Translations under genes and position numbers: made by a program | Notes under the pieces: generated by a model | What the model was told of the DNA's origin: nothing | Seen by the model: only the letters and a program-made list of their open reading frames with translations | Databases searched by the model: none | NCBI GenBank assembly: GCA_021789095.1 | Contig: JAJYJX010000045.1 | Location: 1-14,621 of the forward strand | From: a bacterium | GTDB lineage: Bacteria > JAMCPX01 | DNA: 14,621 nucleotides | Reading direction: 5' to 3' | Shown: piece by piece, positions 1 to 7,963 of the stretch | How positions within the stretch are numbered: the first letter of the stretch is position 1 | Layout: the number at the start of each line of letters is the position of its first letter

Positions 1-780
1 GCAGGTCTTTCCATAGCTTATGGAAGAGCCCCTCTTCAGCATCTTAACCGAGATTAGCCTTGAAAAGACATGCATTGCCGGTGTCAGTCCCTTTTTACCG
101 TAACCGTAAATGCTTATGCCCGGCCTGACCATGTTGAAATGCGATTGCGGATAATAAAACAGCGTATCCGTGTTTGCAACATGGGCGATCATGCCCTTTG
201 AAAGCCTTGATTCAATATATTCTTTAACCTTTTTGAACCTTTTTATCTGGAGCCCTGTAAAATATGCCGAGTTGTATGCATCGGATATATGGGTTGCAAT
301 ACCAGCTATATTGAGGTGCTCTGCAGCACCTATGACCCTGTCAAAGGCGCGGATATCGTCGTAAACAAATCCCAGCCTGCCCATACCTGTGTCAATCTTC
401 AGGTGTATGTTCACCCCGAGGTTCTTCTGTTGTGCCGCCCTGTCAAGCCGTTCAACCTGTCCGGCATCGTACAGCAGCGGTATTAACCTGTTGTTTATCA
501 GCAGTTCTTCCTCTCCGTGCTGTATGCCTGAGAGCACATAGATGGGAGAACTTATGCCCGACTGCCTGAGGAGCATACCCTCTTCGGCAAATGCCACACC
601 AAGTGCATCAACACCTGCCATTTTGAGCGCTTTTGATACTTCAACAATACCGTGCCCGTATGCGTCTGATTTTACAACAGCCATAACACCTGTGTCATTC
701 TTCAGTGTTTGTTTTACGAACCTGAAATTATCCGCTACAGCTTTCAGCGAAATCTTTGCATAGGTATACGGGTTGTTCAT
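1..780 (-). CDS. alr: Alanine racemase, C-terminal part missing
   Basis: PLP enzyme that interconverts L- and D-alanine in the cytoplasm and supplies D-Ala for peptidoglycan. The first 260 codons are present; with a family length near 370 residues, about 110 are beyond the left edge. The PLP-lysine motif VVKSDAYGHG has Lys37. The chain continues with KIDTGMGRLG (about 128-137) and VRPGISIYG (about 219-227). It reaches ISYGKT, where Tyr256 matches the second catalytic tyrosine of the family. The start is an ATG that overlaps the stop of the upstream EnvC-like gene (ATGA), so translational coupling is likely. Family assignment is firm; anabolic or catabolic role cannot be told. Confidence 0.95.
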   Translation of the reverse strand, partial: MNNPYTYAKISLKAVADNFRFVKQTLKNDTGVMAVVKSDAYGHGIVEVSKALKMAGVDALGVAFAEEGMLLRQSGISSPIYVLSGIQHGEEELLINNRLIPLLYDAGQVERLDRAAQQKNLGVNIHLKIDTGMGRLGFVYDDIRAFDRVIGAAEHLNIAGIATHISDAYNSAYFTGLQIKRFKKVKEYIESRLSKGMIAHVANTDTLFYYPQSHFNMVRPGISIYGYGKKGLTPAMHVFSRLISVKMLKRGSSISYGKTC

Positions 781-1913
781 TTTTTTGTTAACCAGTTCTC
801 CGGGTTCAGCGCCTGTTCGCCGTGCCTTATTTCGAAGTAAAGGGACCTGTCTTTACCGAGGCCCGAATCTCCAACCTTTCCGATCATTTCGCCTTGTCCG
901 ACCCTGTCCCCTACTTTTATGTTTGTATCGCCTACATGCGCATAGATCGTAAAATACCTGTCACCATGGTCAACGATGATCGTATTGCCGTAGCCCTTGA
1001 GCCATTCCGACCATACGACCCTGCCGGCATAAACAGCTTTTATGTCCGCATCCGTTTTTACCTCAAATAAAAGGCCTTTTGAGTTGATCATGCTGTCCGT
1101 GGTTTTGCCAAAAATCTTCTCCATCCTCCCTTTTACAGGCAGAGGCAGCCTGCCTTTCATGCCTCCGAACCCGGCTTCAACTCCGGAAGAGCTTTCGAGC
1201 GATTTAAGTGTATGCTGAAGCGATTCCTCGGATCTCTGGAGTTCCTGAAGCACCCTGGTTGTTGACACCGTGCTCTGCCTTATATCCGCGAGCATTGCGG
1301 CCTTTTGTTTCCTCGTCGTACGCAGATCGCTTTTCTGCCTGTTCAGGCTTGCCTTCAGCGCGTCAAGCATGGATTTCTGTTCCTTATACTTGTTTTGCGT
1401 CTCCATCAATGCGTTTTCCTCTGAAAAAAGGTCGTTTATCTCCTGTTCATCGTGCCTGATTATATAATTTATAAACGTGTACCTTTTTTCCATGTCAACA
1501 GGTGAATCAGCCGCAAGCAGTACCTGGAGGTAACCAATCTGATGCAATTTAAAACTTGCCACAATGCGCTTGTTTATAATGTTTCTTTTTGCCGTTATGC
1601 CATTTTGCAGCGATACGATTTTTTTTTGCGCGGCATTTATCTCATCGGTCAGCTGCCCTGTCTGGACAGAAAGGGACGATATCCTCGATTGAATCTGCGA
1701 GCTCTGCTGGTCCAGCCTGTCTATCTCGTTAAGGATTTCAACTGCCTTCTGACGTGACAGCTTGATTTCTTCTTTTTTCTCTTTGATATGTTTTTTTATC
1801 TCGGTCAGCCGGCTCTTGACATTATCTTTCCCCGAAGGCTCATCGTGTTTGCAGTATCCGTAAGATGGAACAAGGATGGAAAAAAGTATAATCAAGAACA
1901 GTATTCTTGGCAT
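777..1913 (-). CDS. envC: EnvC-like murein hydrolase activator (degenerate LytM/M23)
   Basis: 378 aa. An N-terminal signal peptide (hydrophobic residues 4-17) is followed by long charged coiled coil (about 25-240) and a LytM/M23 domain (about 270-376). The zinc-binding residues of active M23 peptidases are lost: the HxxxD region reads GLLFEV and the HxH motif reads Ser357-Leu-Tyr359 in SLYFEIRHG. Only His326 in YAHV remains. E. coli EnvC has the same SLYFEIR ending and a degenerate LytM domain; it activates the septal amidases AmiA and AmiB instead of cutting peptidoglycan. A similar periplasmic role in daughter-cell separation is inferred. No ftsEX lies next to it in this window. The stop overlaps the start of alr. 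The ribosome-binding site before the ATG is weak. Codons near residue 96 contain a run of nine A. Confidence 0.85.
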   Translation of the reverse strand: MPRILFLIILFSILVPSYGYCKHDEPSGKDNVKSRLTEIKKHIKEKKEEIKLSRQKAVEILNEIDRLDQQSSQIQSRISSLSVQTGQLTDEINAAQKKIVSLQNGITAKRNIINKRIVASFKLHQIGYLQVLLAADSPVDMEKRYTFINYIIRHDEQEINDLFSEENALMETQNKYKEQKSMLDALKASLNRQKSDLRTTRKQKAAMLADIRQSTVSTTRVLQELQRSEESLQHTLKSLESSSGVEAGFGGMKGRLPLPVKGRMEKIFGKTTDSMINSKGLLFEVKTDADIKAVYAGRVVWSEWLKGYGNTIIVDHGDRYFTIYAHVGDTNIKVGDRVGQGEMIGKVGDSGLGKDRSLYFEIRHGEQALNPENWLTKK

Positions 1914-2028
1914 GTGCCCATTACCATATTAACCTGCTTAACCCGAAAAATGCAATAAGGAAGTTCGCTCATTCGCTCAATCCTGCGATCCACCTAAGCT
2001 TTATAAGCTTTTGGGCGTATCTGCACTT

Positions 2029-2379
<351 letters not shown>

Positions 2380-2425
2380 TCAGTATTGTATATATTGACC
2401 ATTTTGGTAAAAAGATCAAGCACAT

Positions 2426-3034
2426 TCATGGCTTTTTTACCCCGTTAGCAATGAATCCTTTTCCTGCCATGTAAAGTTCTGATGAAGAACTGCGCGATGC
2501 CTTTGGTTTCGTTGTATAAACTGTTTCAAAATATCTGCCGGCCTGCTTTAAAAACATTTTCGATTCATTGCTGTAAAACAGCTTTATAAGAAAGTTCCCG
2601 CCCTCTTTTAAAAGCTCGGGGAGGAACGATAGTATTGATCCCGCCATAGAAAGATGCCTTACTGCGTCAGACGATGCATCACCCGTAAGGTTAAGAGACA
2701 GGTCTGATAAAACAACATCGAACCTGCGGCCTATGGCATGAACGGCCTTTTGTCTAACTGCCGGATCGTTAATATCTCCCTTGATCGTTACTGCATTTGC
2801 TGCATTGATTGCGGGTATTTCAAGGACGTCAATACCGACAGCGGTACCGCGTCTTCCTATTATATCAATAGTGACCTGCATCCATCCGCCCGGGGAAGCT
2901 CCTATATCAAGCGCATTGTCATTTTTATGGATGATGCCGTAAGAGTGATTGAGCTGGATCAGTTTAAAAGAAGCCCTTGATCTATACCCGCGCTGTTTGG
3001 CAAGCCTGTAGTAACCGTCTTTTCTTATATACAT
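2426..3034 (-). CDS. rlmE: 23S rRNA (uridine-2'-O)-methyltransferase, FtsJ/RrmJ family
   Basis: 202 aa, cytoplasmic SAM-dependent enzyme that 2'-O-methylates a uridine in 23S rRNA (U2552 in E. coli). The substrate-side motif RSRASFKL, the SAM loop LDIGASPGGW (42-51) and SDLSLN (110-115) are visible. The catalytic tetrad maps to Lys24, Asp111, Lys151 and Glu186. The post-Asp motif is LSLN where the family usually has MAPN, a mild divergence. The N-terminus is shorter than in E. coli (tetrad lysine at 24, not 38). The ATG at 3034 is the only possible start, because a TGA lies upstream in frame with no start codon between. No Shine-Dalgarno sequence is visible; instead AAAACC-TTT-GGTTTT directly precedes the ATG on the coding strand. 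Confidence 0.92.
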   Translation of the reverse strand: MYIRKDGYYRLAKQRGYRSRASFKLIQLNHSYGIIHKNDNALDIGASPGGWMQVTIDIIGRRGTAVGIDVLEIPAINAANAVTIKGDINDPAVRQKAVHAIGRRFDVVLSDLSLNLTGDASSDAVRHLSMAGSILSFLPELLKEGGNFLIKLFYSNESKMFLKQAGRYFETVYTTKPKASRSSSSELYMAGKGFIANGVKKP

Positions 3035-3071
3035 AAAACCAAAGGTTTTGGATATTGGACTTTTGATATTG

Positions 3072-3101
3072 TTTAGAAATCAGGATTTAGAATTTAGGAT
3101 T
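3072..3101. repeat. Seven-base periodic tract
   Basis: On the plus strand four 7-mers follow each other: TTTAGAA, ATCAGGA, TTTAGAA, TTTAGGA, then TT. The tract abuts the stop codon of the M23 gene (3100-3102) and lies in the short spacer before rlmE. It resembles TTTAGAATTT-type spacer repeats that I recall from many bacterial genomes; I have no genome to compare with. Confidence 0.5.
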
Positions 3102-4026
3102 ACTGGGTATTGCCTACCAGATACCTCATTGGATTTACCGGAATGCCGTTTACTCTTACTTCATAGTGCAGGTGCGGACCTGTTGAGAACCCTGTATCTC
3201 CGATTCTGCCGATCAACTGGCCCCTTTTTATAATCTCGCCTGGTTTAACGTCTATCTTGCTCAGGTGCCCGTACAGCGTTGTTATACCGTAACCATGATC
3301 TATGATAATGGTCTGACCGTAACCGTTTTCGGGGCCCGCGTAACTCACGATACCGTTGCTCGGTGCATCAATGGGATTGCCGAGCTGTGTTGCGATGTCA
3401 ACGCCCTCGTGCATCTCCCTGTCGCCGGTAATAGGGTTTATACGGTAGCCGAACCCGGAGGTTATAAAGCCCCTGGCAGGCCATATTGAAGGTGTGGCAA
3501 GAAGCAGGTCTTTTTTGTCGAGGATGTTTTCATATACTTCCTGCAGGCTTCTCTCTTCTATGCTTGTTTTCGAAAGCAATTCATTTATATCCATTCCCAT
3601 TTTCTTAACAAGCATGTCCCTACTCACGCCTGTCAGCGGTACAGGATAACCCTCGGTATCAAGCGTGGGACCACCTATACTGTATGTGTTTTCCTTCTGT
3701 GATACGGAGTTTTCTATGTTCGCAAGTATTCTGATCTTCATATCGAACTGCTGTAATGACTCGAGTCTTGTCTGCAATGTGTGAATTTTATTGGCAAAAT
3801 CCATAATCTGGTTGTTCTGTTCTGCAACAAGCTGTTTTGTTTTTAACAATTCATGACCCTGGTACTGCTGATGCAAGAATTCATAGAAAAGAAAAATAAA
3901 TATGACAAACAGGCCCGTTAACAATGAAGCACCTGTTTTTAGCCTGCCCGAGCTTATTGAAATCCTTTTTGTATTCTCTGTTCCATCAGGAATAACTATA
4001 AAAGTAAATTTCTTTTGTTTATGCAT
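3100..4026 (-). CDS. Membrane-anchored M23 peptidoglycan endopeptidase
   Basis: 308 aa from the chosen start. A short basic cytoplasmic N-terminus is followed by one membrane segment (about 31-45), a coiled-coil stretch (about 55-100) and a C-terminal M23 domain (about 170-303). All active-site residues are present: His206 and Asp210 (HEGVD), His254 (YGHL), His285 and His287 (HLHYEV). It should therefore cleave peptide cross-links in the periplasm, unlike the EnvC-like neighbour. The ATG at 4026 is preferred over an in-frame one at 4122, because AAGGG stands 7 nt upstream and the protein then begins MHKQKKFTFIVIPDG, a plausible cytoplasmic lead into the membrane segment. A start at 4122 would run through the promoter. 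A sigma-70-like promoter and a run of eight C lie in its leader. Confidence 0.9.
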   Translation of the reverse strand: MHKQKKFTFIVIPDGTENTKRISISSGRLKTGASLLTGLFVIFIFLFYEFLHQQYQGHELLKTKQLVAEQNNQIMDFANKIHTLQTRLESLQQFDMKIRILANIENSVSQKENTYSIGGPTLDTEGYPVPLTGVSRDMLVKKMGMDINELLSKTSIEERSLQEVYENILDKKDLLLATPSIWPARGFITSGFGYRINPITGDREMHEGVDIATQLGNPIDAPSNGIVSYAGPENGYGQTIIIDHGYGITTLYGHLSKIDVKPGEIIKRGQLIGRIGDTGFSTGPHLHYEVRVNGIPVNPMRYLVGNTQ

Positions 4027-4048
4027 ATAAGAACCCTTATGGGGGGGG
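4027..4048 (-). promoter_or_regulatory. C8 tract and small hairpin over the M23 ribosome-binding site
   Basis: On the coding (minus) strand the leader has eight consecutive C (4041-4048), then ATAAG-GGTT-CTTAT (4027-4040), directly followed by the ATG. The AAGGG Shine-Dalgarno sits inside this inverted repeat and could also pair with the C run. An effect on translation is inferred only. Confidence 0.4.
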
Positions 4049-4057
4049 TATCTATAT

Positions 4058-4086
4058 ATAAAACATACATTAACCATATCTGTCAA
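4058..4086 (-). promoter_or_regulatory. Sigma-70-like promoter of the M23 gene
   Basis: Read on the minus strand: TTGACA (4086-4081), 17-bp spacer, TTTTAT (4063-4058). The -35 is perfect and the -10 matches 4 of 6. The predicted transcription start, near 4050, lies about 25 nt before the start codon. This separates M23, and perhaps the genes after it, from the talC transcript. Confidence 0.6.
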
Positions 4087-4107
4087 TAAAATATTGCAGC
4101 TAAAATA

Positions 4108-4132
4108 CAGGGCGTATTGCAATACGCTCCTG
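4108..4132. promoter_or_regulatory. Perfect 16-bp palindrome with flanking arms
   Basis: GCGTATTGCAATACGC (4112-4127) is perfectly self-complementary and is extended by CAGG (4108-4111) and CCTG (4129-4132) with one unpaired T. It begins 1 bp after the talC stop codon and about 20 bp upstream of the M23 promoter -35. It could be an operator or a weak talC terminator hairpin; the following CCTGTATTTT is a poor U tract. Confidence 0.45.
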
Positions 4133-4133
4133 C

Positions 4134-4790
4134 CTATTTCTTCAACGTGTTTTTAAGTTTTTCCCAGTCCTTGTTAAAGGCATCAATACCTTTGTCCGTA
4201 AGGGGATGTTTCATGAGCTTCTCAAGCACACCGAACGGCACTGTCGCTATATGCGCACCGATCATGGCAGACTGCACAAAATGTACAGGATGCCTTATGC
4301 TGGCAACGATGATCTCTGTTTTAAAAAGATAGTTGTCAAATATCGTAACGATCTGCTCCACAAGCTCCATGCCATTGCCTGCAATATCATCTATCCTGCC
4401 GACGAACGGGCTTACATAGCTTGCGCCTGCCTTTGCAGCAAGCAAAGCCTGTGCAGGAGAAAACACCAGTGTTACATTTGTTTTAATACCCTGCTCTGCC
4501 AGCCTTTTCACTGCAATCAATCCCTGCTCGCACATCGGGATCTTTATCACTACGTTTTTGCCAAGCTTCACAAGCGGCCCTGCCTCTTTAACCATGTCTT
4601 CTGCATCAGGCGACACGACCTCTGCATTCACAGGCCCGCTGACAAGCTTGATGATCTCTTTCAGCTGTGCCATAGGCTCCCTGCCCTCTTTTGACAGCAG
4701 GCTCGGGTTGGTGGTAACCCCGTCGATCAGCCCCAGGTCGACTGCCCTTTTTATCTCAGATATATTTGCCGTATCAAGAAAGATCTTCAT
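4134..4790 (-). CDS. talC: Transaldolase / fructose-6-phosphate aldolase family (TalC-like)
   Basis: 218 aa, the length of the small transaldolase subfamily (TalC/MipB/FSA); classical TalB enzymes exceed 300. A cytoplasmic TIM barrel either transfers dihydroxyacetone between sugar phosphates or cleaves fructose-6-phosphate. Visible motifs are [10 protein letters not shown] (4-13) with Asp6, GVTTNPSLL (24-32) with Asn28, and VVIKIPM with the Schiff-base Lys83, followed by [12 protein letters not shown] and SPFVGRIDD. An excellent ribosome-binding site (AAAGGAGA) precedes the ATG. It starts 11 bp after the barrel gene, so it is probably the last gene of that leftward transcript. Transaldolase versus aldolase activity cannot be decided here. 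rpe, another non-oxidative pentose-phosphate gene, is about 7 kb away on the other strand. Confidence 0.93.
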   Translation of the reverse strand: MKIFLDTANISEIKRAVDLGLIDGVTTNPSLLSKEGREPMAQLKEIIKLVSGPVNAEVVSPDAEDMVKEAGPLVKLGKNVVIKIPMCEQGLIAVKRLAEQGIKTNVTLVFSPAQALLAAKAGASYVSPFVGRIDDIAGNGMELVEQIVTIFDNYLFKTEIIVASIRHPVHFVQSAMIGAHIATVPFGVLEKLMKHPLTDKGIDAFNKDWEKLKNTLKK

Positions 4791-4801
4791 ATCCGTCTCC
4801 T

Positions 4802-5488
4802 TTAAAAGAATGTATACCCTATACTGCCCTCTACCGATTGTTCGTCAAAAACATGTACCTCGAAATTAAAGAACACATACGGTGTTATAAACTGGTCCAT
4901 GCCGAACATGGCCCCTACATTATACTTCGAACCATAACTCTGATTCGGGCTTGTAAAGGATAAATCAACATTCGATGCCTCAAATCCTCCGTATGTTATT
5001 GTATTCGCATTCTTGAATGCCGCATAAATTGTCCCCGCATATTCAAAGTCGTTTGCCAGCCTCACGCTGTTGCCGCTCTGGACATTGTAAAGGTCTGCCC
5101 CGATGTTGACAGTGAATCTGCTCCTGTGCGGGTCGGGCAGGGAAAGCCTCACACCCCCGCCATAAGCAAAACCCATGTAACCCTTGAAATCAGGATTTGA
5201 TAACGATACATCGGCAAACCCCAGATCCCCGAATATGCTGAGTGAGCTTATGATGTCGTACCTCCCTGTAATCGTGAATCCCTTTGTGGACATGTCGGCA
5301 TCCTCATTGTCATTTGCTACACGGCGCATTTTATAATCAACCCCGAAACTGAGGTCAACATCTCCTGTTTTCTGACCTACGGAAAGCGTGCCCCTTGAAA
5401 CCGCCATTGCCCTGCACGGTACTGCAATGTATAAAACGGTAACAAATAAAAACAGCGTGTATTTCATTTTAATTATCCTGTCCTCCAT
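4802..5488 (-). CDS. Small outer-membrane beta-barrel-like protein
   Basis: 228 aa, unknown specific function. After a signal peptide (hydrophobic core about 11-25, probable cleavage in CRAMA) the chain is made of alternating, glycine- and aromatic-containing strands: [90 protein letters not shown]. It ends GSIGYTFF, with the terminal phenylalanine typical of BAM-inserted barrels. An 8- to 10-strand barrel in the outer membrane is inferred. The ATG at 5488 is chosen because AAAGGAGG lies 7 nt upstream; a GTG at 5512 would put that site inside the gene. It lies 24 bp after the GH1 gene and 11 bp before talC, so it is probably one operon. Confidence 0.75.
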   Translation of the reverse strand: MEDRIIKMKYTLFLFVTVLYIAVPCRAMAVSRGTLSVGQKTGDVDLSFGVDYKMRRVANDNEDADMSTKGFTITGRYDIISSLSIFGDLGFADVSLSNPDFKGYMGFAYGGGVRLSLPDPHRSRFTVNIGADLYNVQSGNSVRLANDFEYAGTIYAAFKNANTITYGGFEASNVDLSFTSPNQSYGSKYNVGAMFGMDQFITPYVFFNFEVHVFDEQSVEGSIGYTFF

Positions 5489-5512
5489 TTTCAATCCTCC
5501 TTTACGAAGCAC

Positions 5513-7063
5513 TTAATGTCCGTACTGATCAATAATTGTCTGGGTCACGTCATTTGCCGCGGCTATTGCCGAGTATACATCTGTTGCAGGATGTATGGCT
5601 GTTCTTGTGAAATAAGTAGCAATCGTCGGTTCTGTAAATGTCGAGCTTGTAAAATCGTCCACATAAAACAGTCCGAAATTTTGCTTATAGCCCGATGTCC
5701 ATTCATAATCATAATCAAGTGTCCAGTACAAATAACCAATCATGTCCGCGCCCCGGTTAATCGCGTCCTTTACAGCCATGATATTCTGTACGATGTACTT
5801 TGCCCTGCCTACTGGGTCCGCGTCTCCATAGCCGTTTTCCGTTATAAGCATGGGCAGGTGATAGCGGTTTGCATACTCAAGCAGCATGTTTGTCAACCCC
5901 TGAGTCTCAGAAGGATTCTGTGCAGGACAGCCAATGTCGCCCAGAGTAACACCAAATTTTTGTAGTGTTCCCGCGATTGTCTGATTGCATGGCAGGGCTT
6001 TTATCGGAGCCAATAAGCCGAATGGAGCAGGCACTATATAGTCATTTTCATAGTAGTTAACACCTATGTAATCAATAGTATGCGCCCATTCAGGATGGTA
6101 TTCTGTGTTTGTTGTCCCTGTAAGACCATTGTCAAATATACCCTTTGTCACGGCATCAAGGTATGCCAGGTTATATGCATGATCAAAAGCACTGGCAAGT
6201 GCCTTTGCTGATGCAGTATTTGTTGCGGGACTGGCAAAGATAGAATTTTCTGCGATACTTACCATTGCATTGGGTTCTATCTCATGTATTGCATGATAAG
6301 CAAGTGCATGTCCCATGATCATATTTTTTACCACAGTAACAACGCTTGCAGAGTTGGGCATTGTTGGCAGGGTAAGGTCGGGAAGACTGCTAAAACCAGG
6401 CGGGAACTCGCCGGCTATATATCCGGTGAGTGTGTCAGGCAATGGCTCATTTTCTGTAATCCAGTATTTTACTGTAGTAGAAAATTGCTGCGCCATAAAC
6501 CGTGCATAGCTCGAGAATGCATAAGCGGTAAGCGTATTTGTCCAGCCTGCAAGGCTGGTTGTACTTTGTTTATAATTATTGGCTTTAATATCCGCGGGGT
6601 CGTCCACCCATTGCGGAACTGTCCAATGGACAAGCGTAACAACAGGCTCAAGTCCGTATGCTTTCATTGAGGCAATCACATCCCGATAATGCTGAACCTC
6701 GGTCGGATCAACGTCGCCGGATGTCAAAGGCATGCCTATGACCGCAGGCGGATGCGGCTCTATCCTTGCCCATTCAAACGTCAGCCTGAAGGCGTTGAGG
6801 TGTAGTGATGCAACATTTGAAAAATCAGTGGCATAGAGATTATAAAAATTGTCCGCGAGCCCCACAGGCGGCGTATTGCCCATCTGTTCCCATAGATACC
6901 AGTCATTGTTTGTAATGCCGCCCTCGCATTGCTCCGCTGCCGTTGCAACACCCCATAAAAATCCTTTGGGGAAGGTTTTGGTTTTACTGCTGCTGCTTGA
7001 GCACGAGATCACCATTACTGCGAATAATACAAAATACAGCAATTTTCCCCATCTGTTCTTCAT
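5513..7063 (-). CDS. Glycoside hydrolase family 1 lipoprotein (beta-glycosidase)
   Basis: 516 aa. The N-terminus is a lipoprotein signal with lipobox VISC (Cys21) and a serine-rich tether. The rest is a full GH1 TIM barrel: FLWGVATAAEQCEGG (35-49), FRLTFEWARIEP (92-103), LVHWTVPQW (144-152), acid/base Glu206 in TENEP, nucleophile Glu409 in ITENGYGD, and YWTLDYDYEW (446-455) in place of the usual WSLLDNFEW. All catalytic parts are present, so retaining exo-beta-glycosidase activity is expected; the substrate is unknown. Most GH1 enzymes are cytoplasmic, so a lipid-anchored, periplasmic or surface form is unusual. Extra cysteines (46, 359, 379) could form a disulfide. A good ribosome-binding site (GAAGGAGG) precedes the ATG. 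The barrel gene follows at 24 bp. A repeat element separates it from the gene upstream. Confidence 0.93.
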   Translation of the reverse strand: MKNRWGKLLYFVLFAVMVISCSSSSSKTKTFPKGFLWGVATAAEQCEGGITNNDWYLWEQMGNTPPVGLADNFYNLYATDFSNVASLHLNAFRLTFEWARIEPHPPAVIGMPLTSGDVDPTEVQHYRDVIASMKAYGLEPVVTLVHWTVPQWVDDPADIKANNYKQSTTSLAGWTNTLTAYAFSSYARFMAQQFSTTVKYWITENEPLPDTLTGYIAGEFPPGFSSLPDLTLPTMPNSASVVTVVKNMIMGHALAYHAIHEIEPNAMVSIAENSIFASPATNTASAKALASAFDHAYNLAYLDAVTKGIFDNGLTGTTNTEYHPEWAHTIDYIGVNYYENDYIVPAPFGLLAPIKALPCNQTIAGTLQKFGVTLGDIGCPAQNPSETQGLTNMLLEYANRYHLPMLITENGYGDADPVGRAKYIVQNIMAVKDAINRGADMIGYLYWTLDYDYEWTSGYKQNFGLFYVDDFTSSTFTEPTIATYFTRTAIHPATDVYSAIAAANDVTQTIIDQYGH

Positions 7064-7113
7064 ATAACCTCCTTCACCTCGTTCAGTGTAAATTCCGTGA
7101 AAGATCCACCCTT

Positions 7114-7177
7114 TGTCACTCTGAGCGGAGTGAAAAGTCTATGGTTTTAGATTCTTCGGCTACGCCTCAGAATGACA
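7114..7177. repeat. Palindromic dispersed repeat, TGTCA...TGACA type
   Basis: The ends are TGTCACTCTGAG (7114-7125) and CTCAGAATGACA (7166-7177), inverted with one mismatch. Inside are small dyads: CACTC/GAGTG near the left end, and GGC-TAC-GCC near the right. The unit translates to a CHSERSEKS-type peptide that often appears as a spurious ORF. It lies in the 163-bp spacer between the START-like gene and the GH1 gene. Confidence 0.7.
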
Positions 7178-7194
7178 TGTTCACTCAGTTTGTA

Positions 7195-7207
7195 CACGGG
7201 AATGACA
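7195..7207. repeat. Truncated end of the GTCATTCCC repeat family
   Basis: CACGGGAATGACA shares its first 12 bases with the right end of the element at 9366-9463 (9452-9463), but the matching left arm is missing. It sits 17 bp after the 7114-7177 element, so two repeat families are juxtaposed here. Confidence 0.45.
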
Positions 7208-7226
7208 AAATGGTCGTTTTCATTTA

Positions 7227-7949
7227 TTATTTCTTCCAAAATTCTTCTTTTACCCTCTTTCTTACGCCTTGTATAACCTCGGGCAGTGTCTGCAGTGTTC
7301 CTATATTTATTACCCAGTCAGGGATCAATCCGCCCGGATCGGAAAACACGGTGTATATCGTAAGTGTTTTATCATTTTCCAGAGGGATAAGCTCCCATGA
7401 ACCCTCGGTCGTCTTAAGGTTACCCATAACAAGCGTGAAATGCTGGTACCATTGGTCCTTTGTTACAAGATCAACAAGCTTCAGGATGTACCATCTGTTC
7501 GTAGCAGGCCACGGCACATCCAGCAGGCTGAAAAAATATCCCGTTGTGCCTGTCATCTTTTCTGCCCTGTGCATTTTCAGGAACTGAATAAGTTCCTTTG
7601 GATCGCCTGTTGCACGGTCAAACTTCAATGCCTTCGCCTCTTCGACAGCAGAAGGATCGATCAGTATGCTTTCAAGGGTGCTCGGCATAAAATGCACAAA
7701 ATCATTGTTCTCGTGTATGACCGCCCAGACATCCTGCACAACTGCATCCACTATGCCCATTGCAATGCCCTTTTTGACTTCCGTACCTTTCATCGCTTCA
7801 AGCCGTTTTATGATCTCACCCTTTTTCAGAATTGCCCATTGGTCATTCGTTAGCGTGGGCGTTAACTGCGGGGTCAAATTCAAGGCGTATGCGGATGCCG
7901 ATAGAATCAGCAGCATGAAGGCTATTGTTATACTCTTTATGCTCAGCAT
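7227..7949 (-). CDS. Exported START/SRPBCC-like protein
   Basis: 240 aa with a clear signal peptide (hydrophobic about 8-20, probable cleavage after SAYA). The mature part looks like a START/polyketide-cyclase (SRPBCC) lipid-binding fold. Family-like signs are an early strand with an ISMGIVDA-style segment (GIAMGIVDAVVQDVWAVI, about 62-79), an FMPS/ESI segment, WPATNRWYILKL in the middle, GSWELIPL, and a C-terminal amphipathic helix (LPEVIQGVRKRVKEEF). This assignment is by pattern and is moderate. A periplasmic hydrophobic-ligand binder is inferred. GGAGG lies 9 nt before the ATG. The gene follows the 452-aa exported protein by 14 bp, so they are probably co-transcribed and functionally linked. 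Confidence 0.7.
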   Translation of the reverse strand: MLSIKSITIAFMLLILSASAYALNLTPQLTPTLTNDQWAILKKGEIIKRLEAMKGTEVKKGIAMGIVDAVVQDVWAVIHENNDFVHFMPSTLESILIDPSAVEEAKALKFDRATGDPKELIQFLKMHRAEKMTGTTGYFFSLLDVPWPATNRWYILKLVDLVTKDQWYQHFTLVMGNLKTTEGSWELIPLENDKTLTIYTVFSDPGGLIPDWVINIGTLQTLPEVIQGVRKRVKEEFWKK

Positions 7950-7963
7950 CTTCCATGTCCTCC

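Noticed and set aside
1996-2010. AAGCTT-TAT-AAGCTT dyad after glnB as a terminator
   Set aside because: The stem is short and AT-rich with no following T tract on the minus strand; it may be chance.
4027-4122. Longer N-terminus for the M23 peptidase
   Set aside because: The extra 32 codons overlap a good promoter and the C8 tract, and a Shine-Dalgarno site fits the ATG at 4026.
6943-7587. 214-codon plus-strand open frame
   Set aside because: It crosses the GH1 start, a dispersed repeat and the START-like gene in antisense; the CHSERSEKS part is repeat-derived.
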